Shown here: in pieces, positions 31,487 to 41,053 of the stretch
Layout of the letters: every line of letters begins with the position of its first letter
Position numbering within the stretch: the stretch's first letter is position 1
From: a virus
Virus record (IMG/VR): IMGVR_UViG_3300005527_000050
Coordinates: 1 to 64,000 of that record
Strand: one strand, 5' to 3'
DNA: 64,000 bases
Position numbers and translations under genes: made by a program
The notes under the pieces: generated by a model
What the model was told of the DNA's origin: nothing
Database searches by the model: none
The model's input: the letters and a program-made list of their open reading frames with translations, nothing else

Positions 31487-32410
31487 ATGTCTTTTGCTGA
31501 TCTCAAGAAACAGTCCCGTGCTGGTTCACTGACTGAAAAACTGATCAAACAAGTTGAAAAACTGAATAGTGGAGAATCTGGTGGCGATGATCGTTTCTGG
31601 AAACCAGAAGTAGACAAAGCCGGAAATGGTTATGCAGTAATCCGATTCCTCCCCGCACCTGAAGGATGTGAACTTCCTTGGGCCCAAGTCTGGAGTCACG
31701 CTTTCCAAGGCCCTGGTGGTTGGTATATTGAAAATAGTCTGACGACTATGGGACAAAAAGATCCTGTTTCTGAACACAATCGTGTTCTGTGGAACTCTGG
31801 GTCTGATCGTGACAAGGAGATTGCTCGGAAACAGAAACGCAAACTCTCTTACTACGCTAACATTTATGTGGTGAGTGATCCTGCACACCCCGAGAACGAA
31901 GGTCGTGTGTTCCTCTACAAGTTCGGTAAGAAGATCTATGACAAGATTACCGAAGCGATGCAACCTCAGTTTGCAGATGAGGAAGCCATTAATCCTTTTG
32001 ACTTCTGGAGTGGTGCAAACTTCAAACTGAAGATTCGTAAGGTTGAAGGTTACTGGAACTACGATAAGTCGGAGTTTGATAAGCCTTCCGCACTTCTAGA
32101 TGATGATGACAAACTGGAACGCATCTACAAGAACCTGAACGATCTCAATGAGTTCAGTGCCGCAAGTAACTTCAAGTCTTATGAAGATTTGAAGAAGCGT
32201 CTTGACTATGTTCTGGGTGCAAAAGCTCCTGCACGTCAAGATCCTGAGACTGTTGAAGAGGATGAACAGTGGGAAGCCGAACGTCGCGGTGAGTCTGCAC
32301 CGAAGCGTTCAACTCCTTCCTTTGAGATTGCTCGTCCTGCAGTCCAAGAAGAGGATGATGAAGATGCAGATGATGCTCTGAGTTACTTCCAGAAACTCGC
32401 TGAGTCCTGA
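31487..32410 (+). CDS. 32: Single-stranded DNA-binding protein gp32
   Basis: This 307-residue protein has the basic N-terminal cooperativity region, the OB-fold core (GNGYAVIRFLPAPEGCELPWAQVW, GPGGWYIENSL, KLKIRKVEGYW) and a long acidic C-terminal tail (EEDDEDADDAL) that recruits partners. It has only one cysteine, so the zinc site of T4 gp32 (three Cys, one His) is absent, as in other cyanophage versions. It coats single-stranded DNA at forks and in recombination. Confidence 0.93.
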   Translation: MSFADLKKQSRAGSLTEKLIKQVEKLNSGESGGDDRFWKPEVDKAGNGYAVIRFLPAPEGCELPWAQVWSHAFQGPGGWYIENSLTTMGQKDPVSEHNRVLWNSGSDRDKEIARKQKRKLSYYANIYVVSDPAHPENEGRVFLYKFGKKIYDKITEAMQPQFADEEAINPFDFWSGANFKLKIRKVEGYWNYDKSEFDKPSALLDDDDKLERIYKNLNDLNEFSAASNFKSYEDLKKRLDYVLGAKAPARQDPETVEEDEQWEAERRGESAPKRSTPSFEIARPAVQEEDDEDADDALSYFQKLAES

Positions 32411-32417
32411 TAGTTCA

Positions 32418-32445
32418 AAGGAGGGGTAAATCCCCTCCTTTTTTT
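32418..32445 (+). terminator. Rho-independent terminator after gene 32
   Basis: A perfect 9-bp stem AAGGAGGGG/CCCCTCCTT (32418-32426 with 32432-32440) has a 5-base loop and a run of Ts. It lies between gp32 and the converging gp53, whose stop is at 32444. Confidence 0.9.
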
Positions 32446-34774
32446 ATATTCTCATAACTTTTTCATTATAAGTTTTCTTAAGTTTTTCATTAATATAGTT
32501 TGGATCATCTTCATTATACGTCATAATATTTCTAAATTCATCAATAACTACAGGTAAGTATTCTGGTTTTATAATTATTATTTTTCTTTTTTCTTCGTTC
32601 AATCTAGATTCATATTCATAATTGGTTATAGGTTTAGAAAGAGAAGATCCGGGAATTCTGATTATAGAACTTGTACTTGGATCAAAATATTGAAACTCTT
32701 CTGTAATTTTTTCTTGCCATTTACTTCCAGTCCATCTCCAAGTTGTTTGATTTTGACTGTAGGTATCATTTGGTTCAATGTTTACAATTTCTTCTGGCAA
32801 ACTTACAGTAATAGTTGGACTAGAGACATAATTCAATCCACCATCAGTAACAGTAACTTTTTCTATACTAGTATTTGTTAATTGGAATGAAAATGCCGCT
32901 TTTCTTGAAATAGGAGCCTTTTCAAGGGTAACAGTTGGAGGTACAGTATATCCAAATCCAACATTAGTTATAGAAATAGTGGTAACAATTCCAGTGTTTA
33001 AATTTGCTACCCCTGTTGCTTTAACCGCAGGGTATGGAGATCCAACAGTAATAGTTGGAGCAACAGTATATCCAACTCCAGGATTTGTAATATTGATTCC
33101 ACTTACAGATCCATTTGTTATTTCCGTTGTTCCTTTTGCAGTAGAAGTTAAATTATATTCATAAATTTTATCTAATGGACCACCAGCAATTAAAAATTTA
33201 TCTCTACTTAAACTAATTATAATGTCACACGGAGATCCAACCCTGTCTCCAACATAAAAACTATAAGCATAAGTTGCGGTGTTTATTTGCCAAGATTCTA
33301 AATTATATTCGTAAATACTGGAACTACCTTCACTTGTAGTGAATAATTTAGTACCATCAGAATTAAAACCAAACCCAAGAATAAAATTATCACCAGTACT
33401 ACTAGTAATATTCAAACTGTTTAATGCGGACCCACTCCTCGTAGTGATATTCCAAGGAATCCCAAGAGAATATTCCCTAATTACATCGGGATTGGAAAAG
33501 TCTAAAACAAACATTCTAGTTCCATCTGGTTTGAATCTTATTCCGCCAGGAGAAGCTATTGTGATTTGATTTAACTTAGTTGCGGTCGATAAATCCCACG
33601 GAGTAGATAACTCATAAGCTACAATTTTATAAGATAATCCAACTCCACCAGTTACATACACTATAGTTCCATCTGGTTTAAATTCAACACCAGTTGTATA
33701 GTTAAAATCGGCACTTACATCTAATTGATAGGTTATTGAAATTGTATCAATATTCCAGGCGGTACTTAAAGTATATTGTTTAATTTGATTTGCACCAGTA
33801 AAACTAGCAGTATATAAGTAATTACCTGCGTCATTTAAGTAAAAACCTTCGAGGTCATTACCAATTGCAATTGCAGATTCTTTGTTATATAATCCAGCAA
33901 TAACTCGTGGTGACTGGGAAAATGTTACTATTGGTGCAGTGAGTCCGTAACCTATTCCCCCTACTAAATTTTTAATAGTTGTAACTCTGTCAATATTAAT
34001 TCCATCACCCAATTCACATTCAGCAGTTGCTTGTACTGATGGAGTAGGATCCGAAAATGTTACTTGCGGAGCATTATTATATCCCTGACCTCCCACTAAA
34101 TTTACAATTGCAGATACTCTAAAGTCGGTAACTAAACAATTCGCTGAAGCATCACTGGTAACTGGTGGATTTGAAATTGTAATTGTTGGAATTTTGGTAT
34201 AACCTAATCCAGGATTTGTAATCTCAATTGTTTGTATAGTATTGCCAGCACCAACCACAGGAGTTAATACAGCTTGAGTACCTGGTATGTAAATTGGTGG
34301 AAAAGTTATTCCGGGTGGAGTTTCTTCTACGTCTTTATATTCTGGTGTATTATAAAAAATTTCATCAAGTATTACCCCACTAGGAAAAACTTCTCTACCG
34401 AAAGAATCTTTAGTTGAAATAGATTCATAGTGGTGAATGTTTAAAAAAGCACTTTCGGAACCATATTTTTCCAACATGTACTTATTGAAACTATCGACGT
34501 TTAGGGGCCACTCGTCTTGAATATTGATAATATTATTAGAAATTAATATAACCCAATCTAATCCAGAATCTCCATAGATTCTTTCTGCAATCTGGTCAGG
34601 TCGTTCATTTTCAGTAATGATATAATACTCAAAAGCCGAGGCTATTGAGATAATATCTTCTCTAAGTTTTGCTCTCTTGAAGATATTCTTAACAATCAGG
34701 GTTTCATCATTAGATACCTGATTTTTCGTTCTATTAAGAACTTGAATATTTGGTAATTCTTTAAAGTACGACAT
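32444..34774 (-). CDS. 53: Baseplate wedge gp53 with large repeat and beta-propeller insertion
   Basis: Residues 1-150 and 670-776 look like gp53, the wedge protein that lets wedges join (LREDIISIASAFEYYI, IAERIYGDSGLDWVILISNN, and a C-terminal YESRLNEEKRKIIIIKPEYL). Between them lies a long insertion. It has two or three GxGY repeats (about 185-285), a five-bladed propeller-like stretch (about 300-545, FKPDGT..V and YELSTPWD repeats) and three more GxGY repeats (560-660). The T4 protein is about 196 residues, so this one is about four times larger. The insertion probably faces outward and may bind the host surface. Confidence 0.8.
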   Translation of the reverse strand: MSYFKELPNIQVLNRTKNQVSNDETLIVKNIFKRAKLREDIISIASAFEYYIITENERPDQIAERIYGDSGLDWVILISNNIINIQDEWPLNVDSFNKYMLEKYGSESAFLNIHHYESISTKDSFGREVFPSGVILDEIFYNTPEYKDVEETPPGITFPPIYIPGTQAVLTPVVGAGNTIQTIEITNPGLGYTKIPTITISNPPVTSDASANCLVTDFRVSAIVNLVGGQGYNNAPQVTFSDPTPSVQATAECELGDGINIDRVTTIKNLVGGIGYGLTAPIVTFSQSPRVIAGLYNKESAIAIGNDLEGFYLNDAGNYLYTASFTGANQIKQYTLSTAWNIDTISITYQLDVSADFNYTTGVEFKPDGTIVYVTGGVGLSYKIVAYELSTPWDLSTATKLNQITIASPGGIRFKPDGTRMFVLDFSNPDVIREYSLGIPWNITTRSGSALNSLNITSSTGDNFILGFGFNSDGTKLFTTSEGSSSIYEYNLESWQINTATYAYSFYVGDRVGSPCDIIISLSRDKFLIAGGPLDKIYEYNLTSTAKGTTEITNGSVSGINITNPGVGYTVAPTITVGSPYPAVKATGVANLNTGIVTTISITNVGFGYTVPPTVTLEKAPISRKAAFSFQLTNTSIEKVTVTDGGLNYVSSPTITVSLPEEIVNIEPNDTYSQNQTTWRWTGSKWQEKITEEFQYFDPSTSSIIRIPGSSLSKPITNYEYESRLNEEKRKIIIIKPEYLPVVIDEFRNIMTYNEDDPNYINEKLKKTYNEKVMRI

Positions 34775-34775
34775 T

Positions 34776-36374
34776 TTAGTATCCTATTGAGTTCGAACTT
34801 ACTGAGGATAAATCACCTCTATTGTCAAAAATATTATTTTCTTGATAATCAGTATCATAAATTGGTTCAAGTTCATTAAAGGTCATTTGCATGATAGTCG
34901 AAACTGGTTGACCTTTTTCATATGCAGCCCACAAACCATCTGGAGTATAATTGCAACTAAAACTTATCAATGCACAAGTTTTAAACTTATTTACACCTGG
35001 AATTTCATTTTTTCCTCCTGTTCTAAATTGCAGTTTAAAAACATTTGGAGTTCCCAAGAAAAATGATGCTTGTCCAGATTTACCTTTCATTTTTTTAACA
35101 GCCATTCCCTGTTTGAAAAATCTTATAATTTTTCTAACCATTGCAGCTTCTTCTGCACTTCTTGGGGATAATCTATAATTAAAACTAAAACTTCTAAGTG
35201 TTGGAGAATTGAATAATAATTCCAAATTAGAATTAGGCACAATACCTGCACCTCTTGCAAGAATTGATTCCGATTCAACACCCATGCCTTGCATTTTTAA
35301 TAACTTTGAAGCTCCTTCGGATCCGACTAACATTGCCAATTCTTCACTCACTTTTCCTTCTTTATATAACTTCATTAAGTTATTTGCTATTAAAGCCTTA
35401 GCAGCCAGTCCCTCAACTCCAGTAAGTCCACCGAAGGCAGATGCAGCAAGTGCTATTCCCGCTTCTCCTTTAAGATTACCAAGTGTACTTGCAGTTGCTG
35501 CAGCTGCTAGGTTTCCCATCGAATCTTCACCCCAACTAACGTTATTGCTGTCTGCAATAGTGTTAGGCATTGGCAGAAATACTGTACCAATTATTTCTGA
35601 TAAATTTGATACAGTTTGAAGACCCCCAGATAATGCCTGACTAGCGGCTGCAGTTCCCCCAAAGATTGCATCTGCTTTAGATGGTTTATATCTATATTGA
35701 GAAATTGCAAAATGGTCCTGTTGACTTGTCATCAAATCCGCAGGATATTTCATTTCACCACTGAATAATTTCTTTTCGTTTCCAACTCCAAAATTATCCC
35801 CATTGACTGCAAAGTTTTTATAACTTTCTTTGGGGTTTTGTAGAAATGAAAATAAAGATCCGACTCCACCACCCCCACCGACTGCAGCTGTTGCACTACT
35901 TGCAGGTGTTGTTCCTGGAATCGCAGTGGACCCTGGAGTACCGCCAGTAGTTGTTGTAGTTTTAACAACAGTTCCTGCAGACGTAGTAGTTACTGACAGA
36001 TTTGATCCACCCAATCCACCGACTGCTCCAGATACTGGACTTTGGGGAGTAATTGATGATTGTCCAGGAGCTCCAGTAGTAAAATTCTCAGATGCCCATT
36101 GTGCTAATTTTGAATTGGAATTGACTCCCCCAACACTTTTATATGCCGATTGAATTGATATAATTGTTTGAATATGTAATTGATTCTTTTCATTATCCGT
36201 AAATCCCAATAATGTTGAGGATGCGTTCCATTTACCGTCTTGGTAAATTGGCTTTGTTCCTGCAGGAGCATTTTGTTGTATAATTTGAACGTCACCAGTC
36301 CCTAGATCATATTGGAGATTATATGAAATTCCATTTTTGGTAACTAATGGTGATTTAACGTTTGTATACGCCAC
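34776..36374 (-). CDS. 48: Baseplate tail-tube cap gp48-like protein
   Basis: This 532-residue protein has a conserved C-terminal region (from about 385) with FSFNYRLSPRSAEEAAMV, VFKLQFRTGG and ALISFSCNYTPDGLWAAYE, as in the gp48/gp54 tube-cap family. An Ala/Gly/Thr-rich low-complexity stretch lies in the middle (about 105-180). It begins tail-tube growth on the baseplate hub. It is read on the minus strand after gp4 and before gp53. Confidence 0.75.
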   Translation of the reverse strand: MAYTNVKSPLVTKNGISYNLQYDLGTGDVQIIQQNAPAGTKPIYQDGKWNASSTLLGFTDNEKNQLHIQTIISIQSAYKSVGGVNSNSKLAQWASENFTTGAPGQSSITPQSPVSGAVGGLGGSNLSVTTTSAGTVVKTTTTTGGTPGSTAIPGTTPASSATAAVGGGGGVGSLFSFLQNPKESYKNFAVNGDNFGVGNEKKLFSGEMKYPADLMTSQQDHFAISQYRYKPSKADAIFGGTAAASQALSGGLQTVSNLSEIIGTVFLPMPNTIADSNNVSWGEDSMGNLAAAATASTLGNLKGEAGIALAASAFGGLTGVEGLAAKALIANNLMKLYKEGKVSEELAMLVGSEGASKLLKMQGMGVESESILARGAGIVPNSNLELLFNSPTLRSFSFNYRLSPRSAEEAAMVRKIIRFFKQGMAVKKMKGKSGQASFFLGTPNVFKLQFRTGGKNEIPGVNKFKTCALISFSCNYTPDGLWAAYEKGQPVSTIMQMTFNELEPIYDTDYQENNIFDNRGDLSSVSSNSIGY

Positions 36375-36905
36375 TTAAGATTTGCTCCAGGCTTTGTGAT
36401 TGGGAAAGGGTTGACCTCTTATATCAACAAATTTTTCAGTGGGTAATATTGCAACGGAGGGCCAATCTTTTTCTGGAACTCTCAAAAATCCCCCAGCAAC
36501 TCCAGAAAAAAAGTAACGATGAATAGTATTACGAGGTATGCCTACTGTATCTGCATTATTTATTAGACCTTTTGCAATTCCTTCACGATATTGTCTCCCA
36601 ACATAATGCAGGTTAATTCCGATAAAATAGTCTTGATTATAATTAATTTCTGTAATATACGTTAATGGTTGTCTGTCAAAAAACGACAACTTAGGAGTAT
36701 TTGATCCATAAATGAAAAAATACATTCGTCCAACTTCAATTCCACCAGTATCCGAAAGATTTATATCACTTTGATCCAATTCCCCAAGATATTGTCTAAG
36801 TTGCCCAGAAAACCAATCCCCACTTTTATTTTTTCCTTTTACTTGTTTAAGTAAGTCATATCCAAAACCTTTACCATTGACATAAGGTTCGTCTTTCCAA
36901 GTCAT
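36375..36905 (-). CDS. Virion-block protein of unknown function
   Basis: This 176-residue protein has VGRMYFFIYGSNTPKLSFFDRQPLTYI and FIGINLHYVGRQYR, a pattern seen in T4-like phages next to baseplate genes. I cannot assign a T4 number. Its position between gp4 and gp48 suggests a virion or assembly role. The start overlaps the gp4 stop by four bases. Confidence 0.65.
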   Translation of the reverse strand: MTWKDEPYVNGKGFGYDLLKQVKGKNKSGDWFSGQLRQYLGELDQSDINLSDTGGIEVGRMYFFIYGSNTPKLSFFDRQPLTYITEINYNQDYFIGINLHYVGRQYREGIAKGLINNADTVGIPRNTIHRYFFSGVAGGFLRVPEKDWPSVAILPTEKFVDIRGQPFPNHKAWSKS

Positions 36906-37339
36906 ATACCTAAATCCTCCTCAGTCATGATTCGGAATTCATAATTACGATCTGCACAATATTCTCTTGCAGCCTTCCATTTTGCTTGATTTTTTACCCA
37001 AGTTTGAACTTTATATGCCCAGGCCTTTGTTCTTCTTTTTGGATTTTGTTCAGGCATTTCCACTTCTTTTTTTGGTTTGATTTCAATTACAACTGTTCGT
37101 GTATTTCCACTTTTGTCCTTATACTTTACAAAGAAATCCGGAAAGTAACGATGAACTTTATTGTCAAGTGGAGAAAGATACGGAATCCAAAACTCTTCAG
37201 ACTGCCATTGATTCACATTTTCATTTAAGTCACAATAACGCATAAACTTTCTTTCCCATAAAGAACGGTAAACGATATTTGTGGGATCTCCTTTATACTT
37301 TTTGGGGTTTTCTGGTCTGTATTTTCCCTTATAACTCAT
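36902..37339 (-). CDS. 4: Head completion protein gp4 (nuclease-like)
   Basis: The start used is ATG 37339, giving 145 residues; the upstream 37429 and 37345 starts are in frame but less likely, because the late promoter lies at 37372-37365. SYKGKYRPENPKKYKGDPTNIVYRSLWERKFM, HRYFPDFFVKYKDKSG and VIEIKPKKEV match gp4, with a nuclease-like D...ExK core. It finishes heads before tails attach. Confidence 0.85.
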   Translation of the reverse strand: MSYKGKYRPENPKKYKGDPTNIVYRSLWERKFMRYCDLNENVNQWQSEEFWIPYLSPLDNKVHRYFPDFFVKYKDKSGNTRTVVIEIKPKKEVEMPEQNPKRRTKAWAYKVQTWVKNQAKWKAAREYCADRNYEFRIMTEEDLGI

Positions 37340-37364
37340 ATACATACTATAGATCCTTAAGTAA

Positions 37365-37372
37365 TATTTATA
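37365..37372 (-). promoter_or_regulatory. T4-type late promoter, minus strand
   Basis: TATAAATA read on the minus strand lies 25 bases before gp4 and would drive gp4, the unassigned protein, gp48 and gp53. On the plus strand it sits just before the ATG at 37374, so the two directions start from a shared short region. Confidence 0.75.
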
Positions 37373-37373
37373 G

Positions 37374-38342
37374 ATGGCTGAGCCATTCAGATCCGATTTT
37401 CCAAGTAATCCATATAGAGTAGACCCCATCTATGCAAGGATGACCTTGCCCAGAAATACAAATGATGGTCGTACTGCTTTACCCGGAGTTAGTGAGTTAT
37501 TTGGTGAATTATCTGTTACAAGTCAATTCAAAGTTACTTTATTTTTAGGTGATACATATCCAATTACAAACTCAGATTCTGATATCAATGCTTGGTTAGT
37601 TACTTGCGGGGTCCTGGGTTCAAATTTATTTAATGGTGGATCTTCATATTTGAATTCTCTACGTTATGAATTTATGTGTAATGAAACTTCTCTTCCAGGA
37701 GCTTCGTTTAGTATGATTGAAGAGACTGGAAGTAGACAAGGAATTGTCGAGAGATTTCCAAATAGAAGAGACTTTCCAGAAGTTACAATGACTTTCTATG
37801 TTGATGCGGAATATGGAATTATTCGTCTATTTGAAGAGTGGATGAATTTCATAAATCCCCTTTATAGTACAAGAGGTAGATTGGTTTCAGGTAATCCTAG
37901 AGGTGGAGTTGGTCAATTTTCAGACGATCAATTTTTCAGATTCAGATATCCAAACACATATAAAAGAGATTTAGCGATAACAAAGTTTGAAAGAGATATT
38001 TACGTAGATCCAAACACTAGAGATGTAGAAAAAACACCTTCAATGATGACTTATAAATTTATTAATGCATTCCCAACAAATTTAACTGCTCTTCCTGTCA
38101 CTTATGAAGGTAGTACAATCACAAAAACTACAGTGAGTTTTAATTATGATCGATATGTAATATTGAATCACTTCGGTACAGGTCAAAATCAATATTCAAA
38201 CCAATTTGTAACAGAAAATGGAGAGAATATAAGTCTTACACAACCATCCTTCTCTTGGGGTGAGGCTCCAGAATACTTTACAAATCCAACATTTGGAGTT
38301 AACTCTGCAATTGATGTTTCTCCTTCCTTTAAACCACTCTAA
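37374..38342 (+). CDS. Baseplate tail-tube initiator-like protein (gp54-like)
   Basis: This 322-residue protein matches T4 gp54 in length (320). It shows the tube-protein fold: SLPGASFSMIEETGSRQG, FPEVTMTFYVDAEYGIIRLFEEWMNFI and LPVTYEGSTITKTTVSFNYDRYVI. It likely joins gp48 at the base of the tail tube. The T4 number is assigned by fold and length only. Confidence 0.6.
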   Translation: MAEPFRSDFPSNPYRVDPIYARMTLPRNTNDGRTALPGVSELFGELSVTSQFKVTLFLGDTYPITNSDSDINAWLVTCGVLGSNLFNGGSSYLNSLRYEFMCNETSLPGASFSMIEETGSRQGIVERFPNRRDFPEVTMTFYVDAEYGIIRLFEEWMNFINPLYSTRGRLVSGNPRGGVGQFSDDQFFRFRYPNTYKRDLAITKFERDIYVDPNTRDVEKTPSMMTYKFINAFPTNLTALPVTYEGSTITKTTVSFNYDRYVILNHFGTGQNQYSNQFVTENGENISLTQPSFSWGEAPEYFTNPTFGVNSAIDVSPSFKPL

Positions 38343-38345
38343 ATA
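38338..38345 (+). promoter_or_regulatory. Late-like motif TCTAAATA
   Basis: The motif overlaps the stop of the previous gene and lies 23 bases before gp26. It has one mismatch to TATAAATA and the same spacing as other late sites. Confidence 0.55.
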
Positions 38346-38368
38346 AATTTAATTGATTACATAATTAT

Positions 38369-39097
38369 ATGCCATTACCTAAGATTGCTACACCAACTTA
38401 TGAGCTTAAATTACCTTCTACAGGAAAACCGGTAAAATATAGACCATTTCTAGTAAAAGAAGAAAAAGTTCTAATTTTGGCTCTAGAAAGTCAAGATATT
38501 AAACAAATTACCCTGGCAATTAAATCAGTTTTGAAAGACTGCATTTTAACAAAAGGAATTAAAGTAGAAGAGTTACCATCTTTCGATATCGAATATATTT
38601 TCTTGAATGTTCGAGGAAAATCGGTAGGAGAATCTATAGATTTAATTGTAACTTGTTCAGATGATGGGACAACAGAAGTTCCTGTTAAAATTTTTGTAGA
38701 TGAAGTTCAAGTCCAAAAAGACGAAGAACATTCTACAGAAATAAAAATTGATGATAATATCATGATTAAAATGAAGTACCCTTCACTGGATCAATTTATT
38801 AAAAACAATTTTGATTTTACAACTCAGGAATCTGTATCAACTATTGAAAGATCTTTTGATATTATATCCTCATGCATTGAATCTATTTTTACAGAAGAAG
38901 AAGCTTGGGCTGCTTCAGATGTGACTAAGAAAGAGTTGATTGAATTCATTGAAAGTATGAACGCAGATCAATTCAAGAAGATTGAAAAGTTTTTTGAGAC
39001 AATGCCTAAACTGTCTCATACTTTCACCGTTATTAATCCAAATACAAAAGTAGAAAATACAGTAACTCTGGAGGGCCTAACAAGTTTTTTCGGCTAA
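38369..39097 (+). CDS. 26: Baseplate hub protein gp26-like
   Basis: This 242-residue protein has LPSTGKPVKYRPFLVKEEKVLILALES at the N-terminus, FLNVRGKSVGE and IMIKMKYPSLDQF, the T4 gp26 baseplate hub family. Length is close to T4's (208). It is followed directly by gp51 as in other T4-like cyanophages. Confidence 0.85.
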   Translation: MPLPKIATPTYELKLPSTGKPVKYRPFLVKEEKVLILALESQDIKQITLAIKSVLKDCILTKGIKVEELPSFDIEYIFLNVRGKSVGESIDLIVTCSDDGTTEVPVKIFVDEVQVQKDEEHSTEIKIDDNIMIKMKYPSLDQFIKNNFDFTTQESVSTIERSFDIISSCIESIFTEEEAWAASDVTKKELIEFIESMNADQFKKIEKFFETMPKLSHTFTVINPNTKVENTVTLEGLTSFFG

Positions 39098-39099
39098 TT

Positions 39100-39285
39100 A
39101 TGGCTCATATTGATCTTGAGTCATATTTCCGCATTAATTTCGCTCTCATGCAGTTTCATAAATACTCTTTGACAGAGATTGAAAACATGATGCCTTGGGA
39201 AAGAGATATCTATCTCGCCCTGTTGAAACAACACATTGAAGAAGAAAACCTAAAGGCACAACAGGCAGCAAACCGTGGCAGTTAG
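39100..39285 (+). CDS. 51: Baseplate hub assembly protein gp51-like
   Basis: This 61-residue protein has DLESYFRINFALMQFHKYSLTEIENMMPWERDIYLALL, the short cyanophage form of gp51, which in T4 helps hub assembly. T4's protein is much longer (about 249). The call rests on the motif and on position after gp26. Confidence 0.72.
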   Translation: MAHIDLESYFRINFALMQFHKYSLTEIENMMPWERDIYLALLKQHIEEENLKAQQAANRGS

Positions 39286-41050
39286 TTCACTACTCAATCC
39301 ATCTAGAATTGTAAGAGAAAGACAAACGACGGCTGCAGCTGCTCAAAATTTTATCACTGGTGGATCTCCTCTAGGTCAAGGAGTCGTTGCTAGTGCCGCT
39401 AATAAAATTGTTGGATTTCAACGAGGTGCAGCTGCAGTTTCTGCGCGACCACCAGATTTAAATTCCATCATTCAAACATTATCATCAAACATTTTAAATA
39501 ATGTTGAAAATAGAGTACAATCTGTAAATAAAAATGTAACTCAGATAGTTAATCAAAAAATTGATGGATTAGAAAAAAAATATCAAGATAGATTAGGTAA
39601 GATTGAAGCTGCAACACCAAATTCTATCTTGCAGAATTTCTTAAATCTATACAAAGAAGCATTAGGATATATTCAGTTTCTAGGCAATAGAAAAAACGTA
39701 AGAACTCTTGGCGAAAATTTAAAAGCACTTCAAAACGTATTTACTGAGACTTTTAATGTTGCAAAGATTATTCGTCAAACTATTATAAACATTGTAAAAC
39801 AACTTTCAAATCTACCTACTGCAAGTGCTGGCGGAGGTGGATTAAATTTAGATATTGACATTCCTGGTGGATCTCTTAGAAGGGGATCTATGGGTGGTCT
39901 ATCTAGAGCTCTTAGACGTGGTGGCAAACCTGCCATGATGTTGGGTGGTGCCGCATTAGCAGGTGGATTAGGTTCCAAAGTAGTAAGTGGAATGATGGAT
40001 CTTGGTGGGGACGTTCAAGCTGCGCCCATGTCAGAAGGAGCTATACCAGGAGTTCTATTAGACCGTTTTAACTCAATATTAGATAGATTTTCGGCAGCGA
40101 TAAATTCATTATCAAGTACTAAAAAGTCTCAACCTGCTCCTGGAGGTGCTGCTCCAGCACCACAAAAAGCACCAGGAAAACCACCCGCAAGTGGTGGAGC
40201 TCCTACTACACCAGTAACTACATCTGCTCCTGGAGATGAAAAGTTAGCTGCATTTGTTGCAACTATGGAAGCATCATCTCCAGAAAATGCTGCTGACGCA
40301 CTCCAAGTAATGTTAAATCGTTCAGCATCTGGAAAATATGGTAAAGGATTGCCTGGCGTCTTATCGGGATATGATCAATTTTCTCCAATTTCTGCAGCAA
40401 TTTTTGGAAAAAGTAAAGATCCAGATGCTGCAGCAAAATATGGACCAATTGCGGCTAAACTACCTGGAAATACTCCTCAAGAAAAATTCAAATATTTACA
40501 ACAAGTTGCCTCTGAACCTGATGGATTAAATAAACTTCAACAAATATTTGGTGGAGGTAGTGCTAGTGTTGCTGGAACAATTTTAAATGATCCAAAATAT
40601 CTGGAGATGTCCAGACAAAATGTTAAGGGTGCTCAGAATTTTTATGGTGGAAGACAATCACAATCTGGAGATATTCAATTTAGATCTGGAGGTAATTGGT
40701 TTTATAATTTTGGTGGACCAGTAGGAAAATTAGGAACACAACCAACTGGCACTGTAACTACTCCACCACAAAAACCTTCAGCAGTCGCACCAGCTCCATC
40801 ACAGGCAACAAATCAACAACAACTTGCACAGACCGTATCTAGACCTCCAGTTCAACAAGCTCCTCAAGTCAATATAGCTCCTTTAAATCTCTCCACGCCG
40901 CAAGCACAATCTACAAAAGTGGGAGATACAATTACTCCTCCACCAATAATGAGTAAAGGTGGTGTTACTGTTCCATTCTTATCATCATCAAATTATGATA
41001 ATTTTCTTACATTATATTCCAAAATGGTTTATAACATTGTGGACGGATAA
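39275..41050 (+). CDS. Hub/tail protein with SleB-like wall-hydrolase domain
   Basis: In this 591-residue protein a coiled-coil region (about 60-140, VENRVQSVNKNVTQIVNQ) is followed by a Gly-rich segment and Pro/Ala linkers. At about 320-450 is a SleB-type domain: EKLAAFVATMEASSPENAADALQVMLNRSA and YDQFSPISAAIFG. The Glu in ATMEA is the likely catalytic residue. Such a domain cuts peptidoglycan during infection. The place next to hub genes suggests a virion-associated lysin. The start overlaps gp51 by 11 bases. Confidence 0.7.
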   Translation: MAVSSLLNPSRIVRERQTTAAAAQNFITGGSPLGQGVVASAANKIVGFQRGAAAVSARPPDLNSIIQTLSSNILNNVENRVQSVNKNVTQIVNQKIDGLEKKYQDRLGKIEAATPNSILQNFLNLYKEALGYIQFLGNRKNVRTLGENLKALQNVFTETFNVAKIIRQTIINIVKQLSNLPTASAGGGGLNLDIDIPGGSLRRGSMGGLSRALRRGGKPAMMLGGAALAGGLGSKVVSGMMDLGGDVQAAPMSEGAIPGVLLDRFNSILDRFSAAINSLSSTKKSQPAPGGAAPAPQKAPGKPPASGGAPTTPVTTSAPGDEKLAAFVATMEASSPENAADALQVMLNRSASGKYGKGLPGVLSGYDQFSPISAAIFGKSKDPDAAAKYGPIAAKLPGNTPQEKFKYLQQVASEPDGLNKLQQIFGGGSASVAGTILNDPKYLEMSRQNVKGAQNFYGGRQSQSGDIQFRSGGNWFYNFGGPVGKLGTQPTGTVTTPPQKPSAVAPAPSQATNQQQLAQTVSRPPVQQAPQVNIAPLNLSTPQAQSTKVGDTITPPPIMSKGGVTVPFLSSSNYDNFLTLYSKMVYNIVDG

Positions 41051-41053
41051 TAT

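Noticed and set aside
31526-31963. 145-codon minus-strand ORF inside gene 32
   Set aside because: It is antisense to the conserved gp32 core, with no promoter or RBS.
35209-36153. Plus-strand ORFs inside the gp48 gene (for example 35209-35619 and 35830-36153)
   Set aside because: They are antisense to a well-supported baseplate gene and have Pro/Ala-rich, low-complexity products typical of shadow frames.
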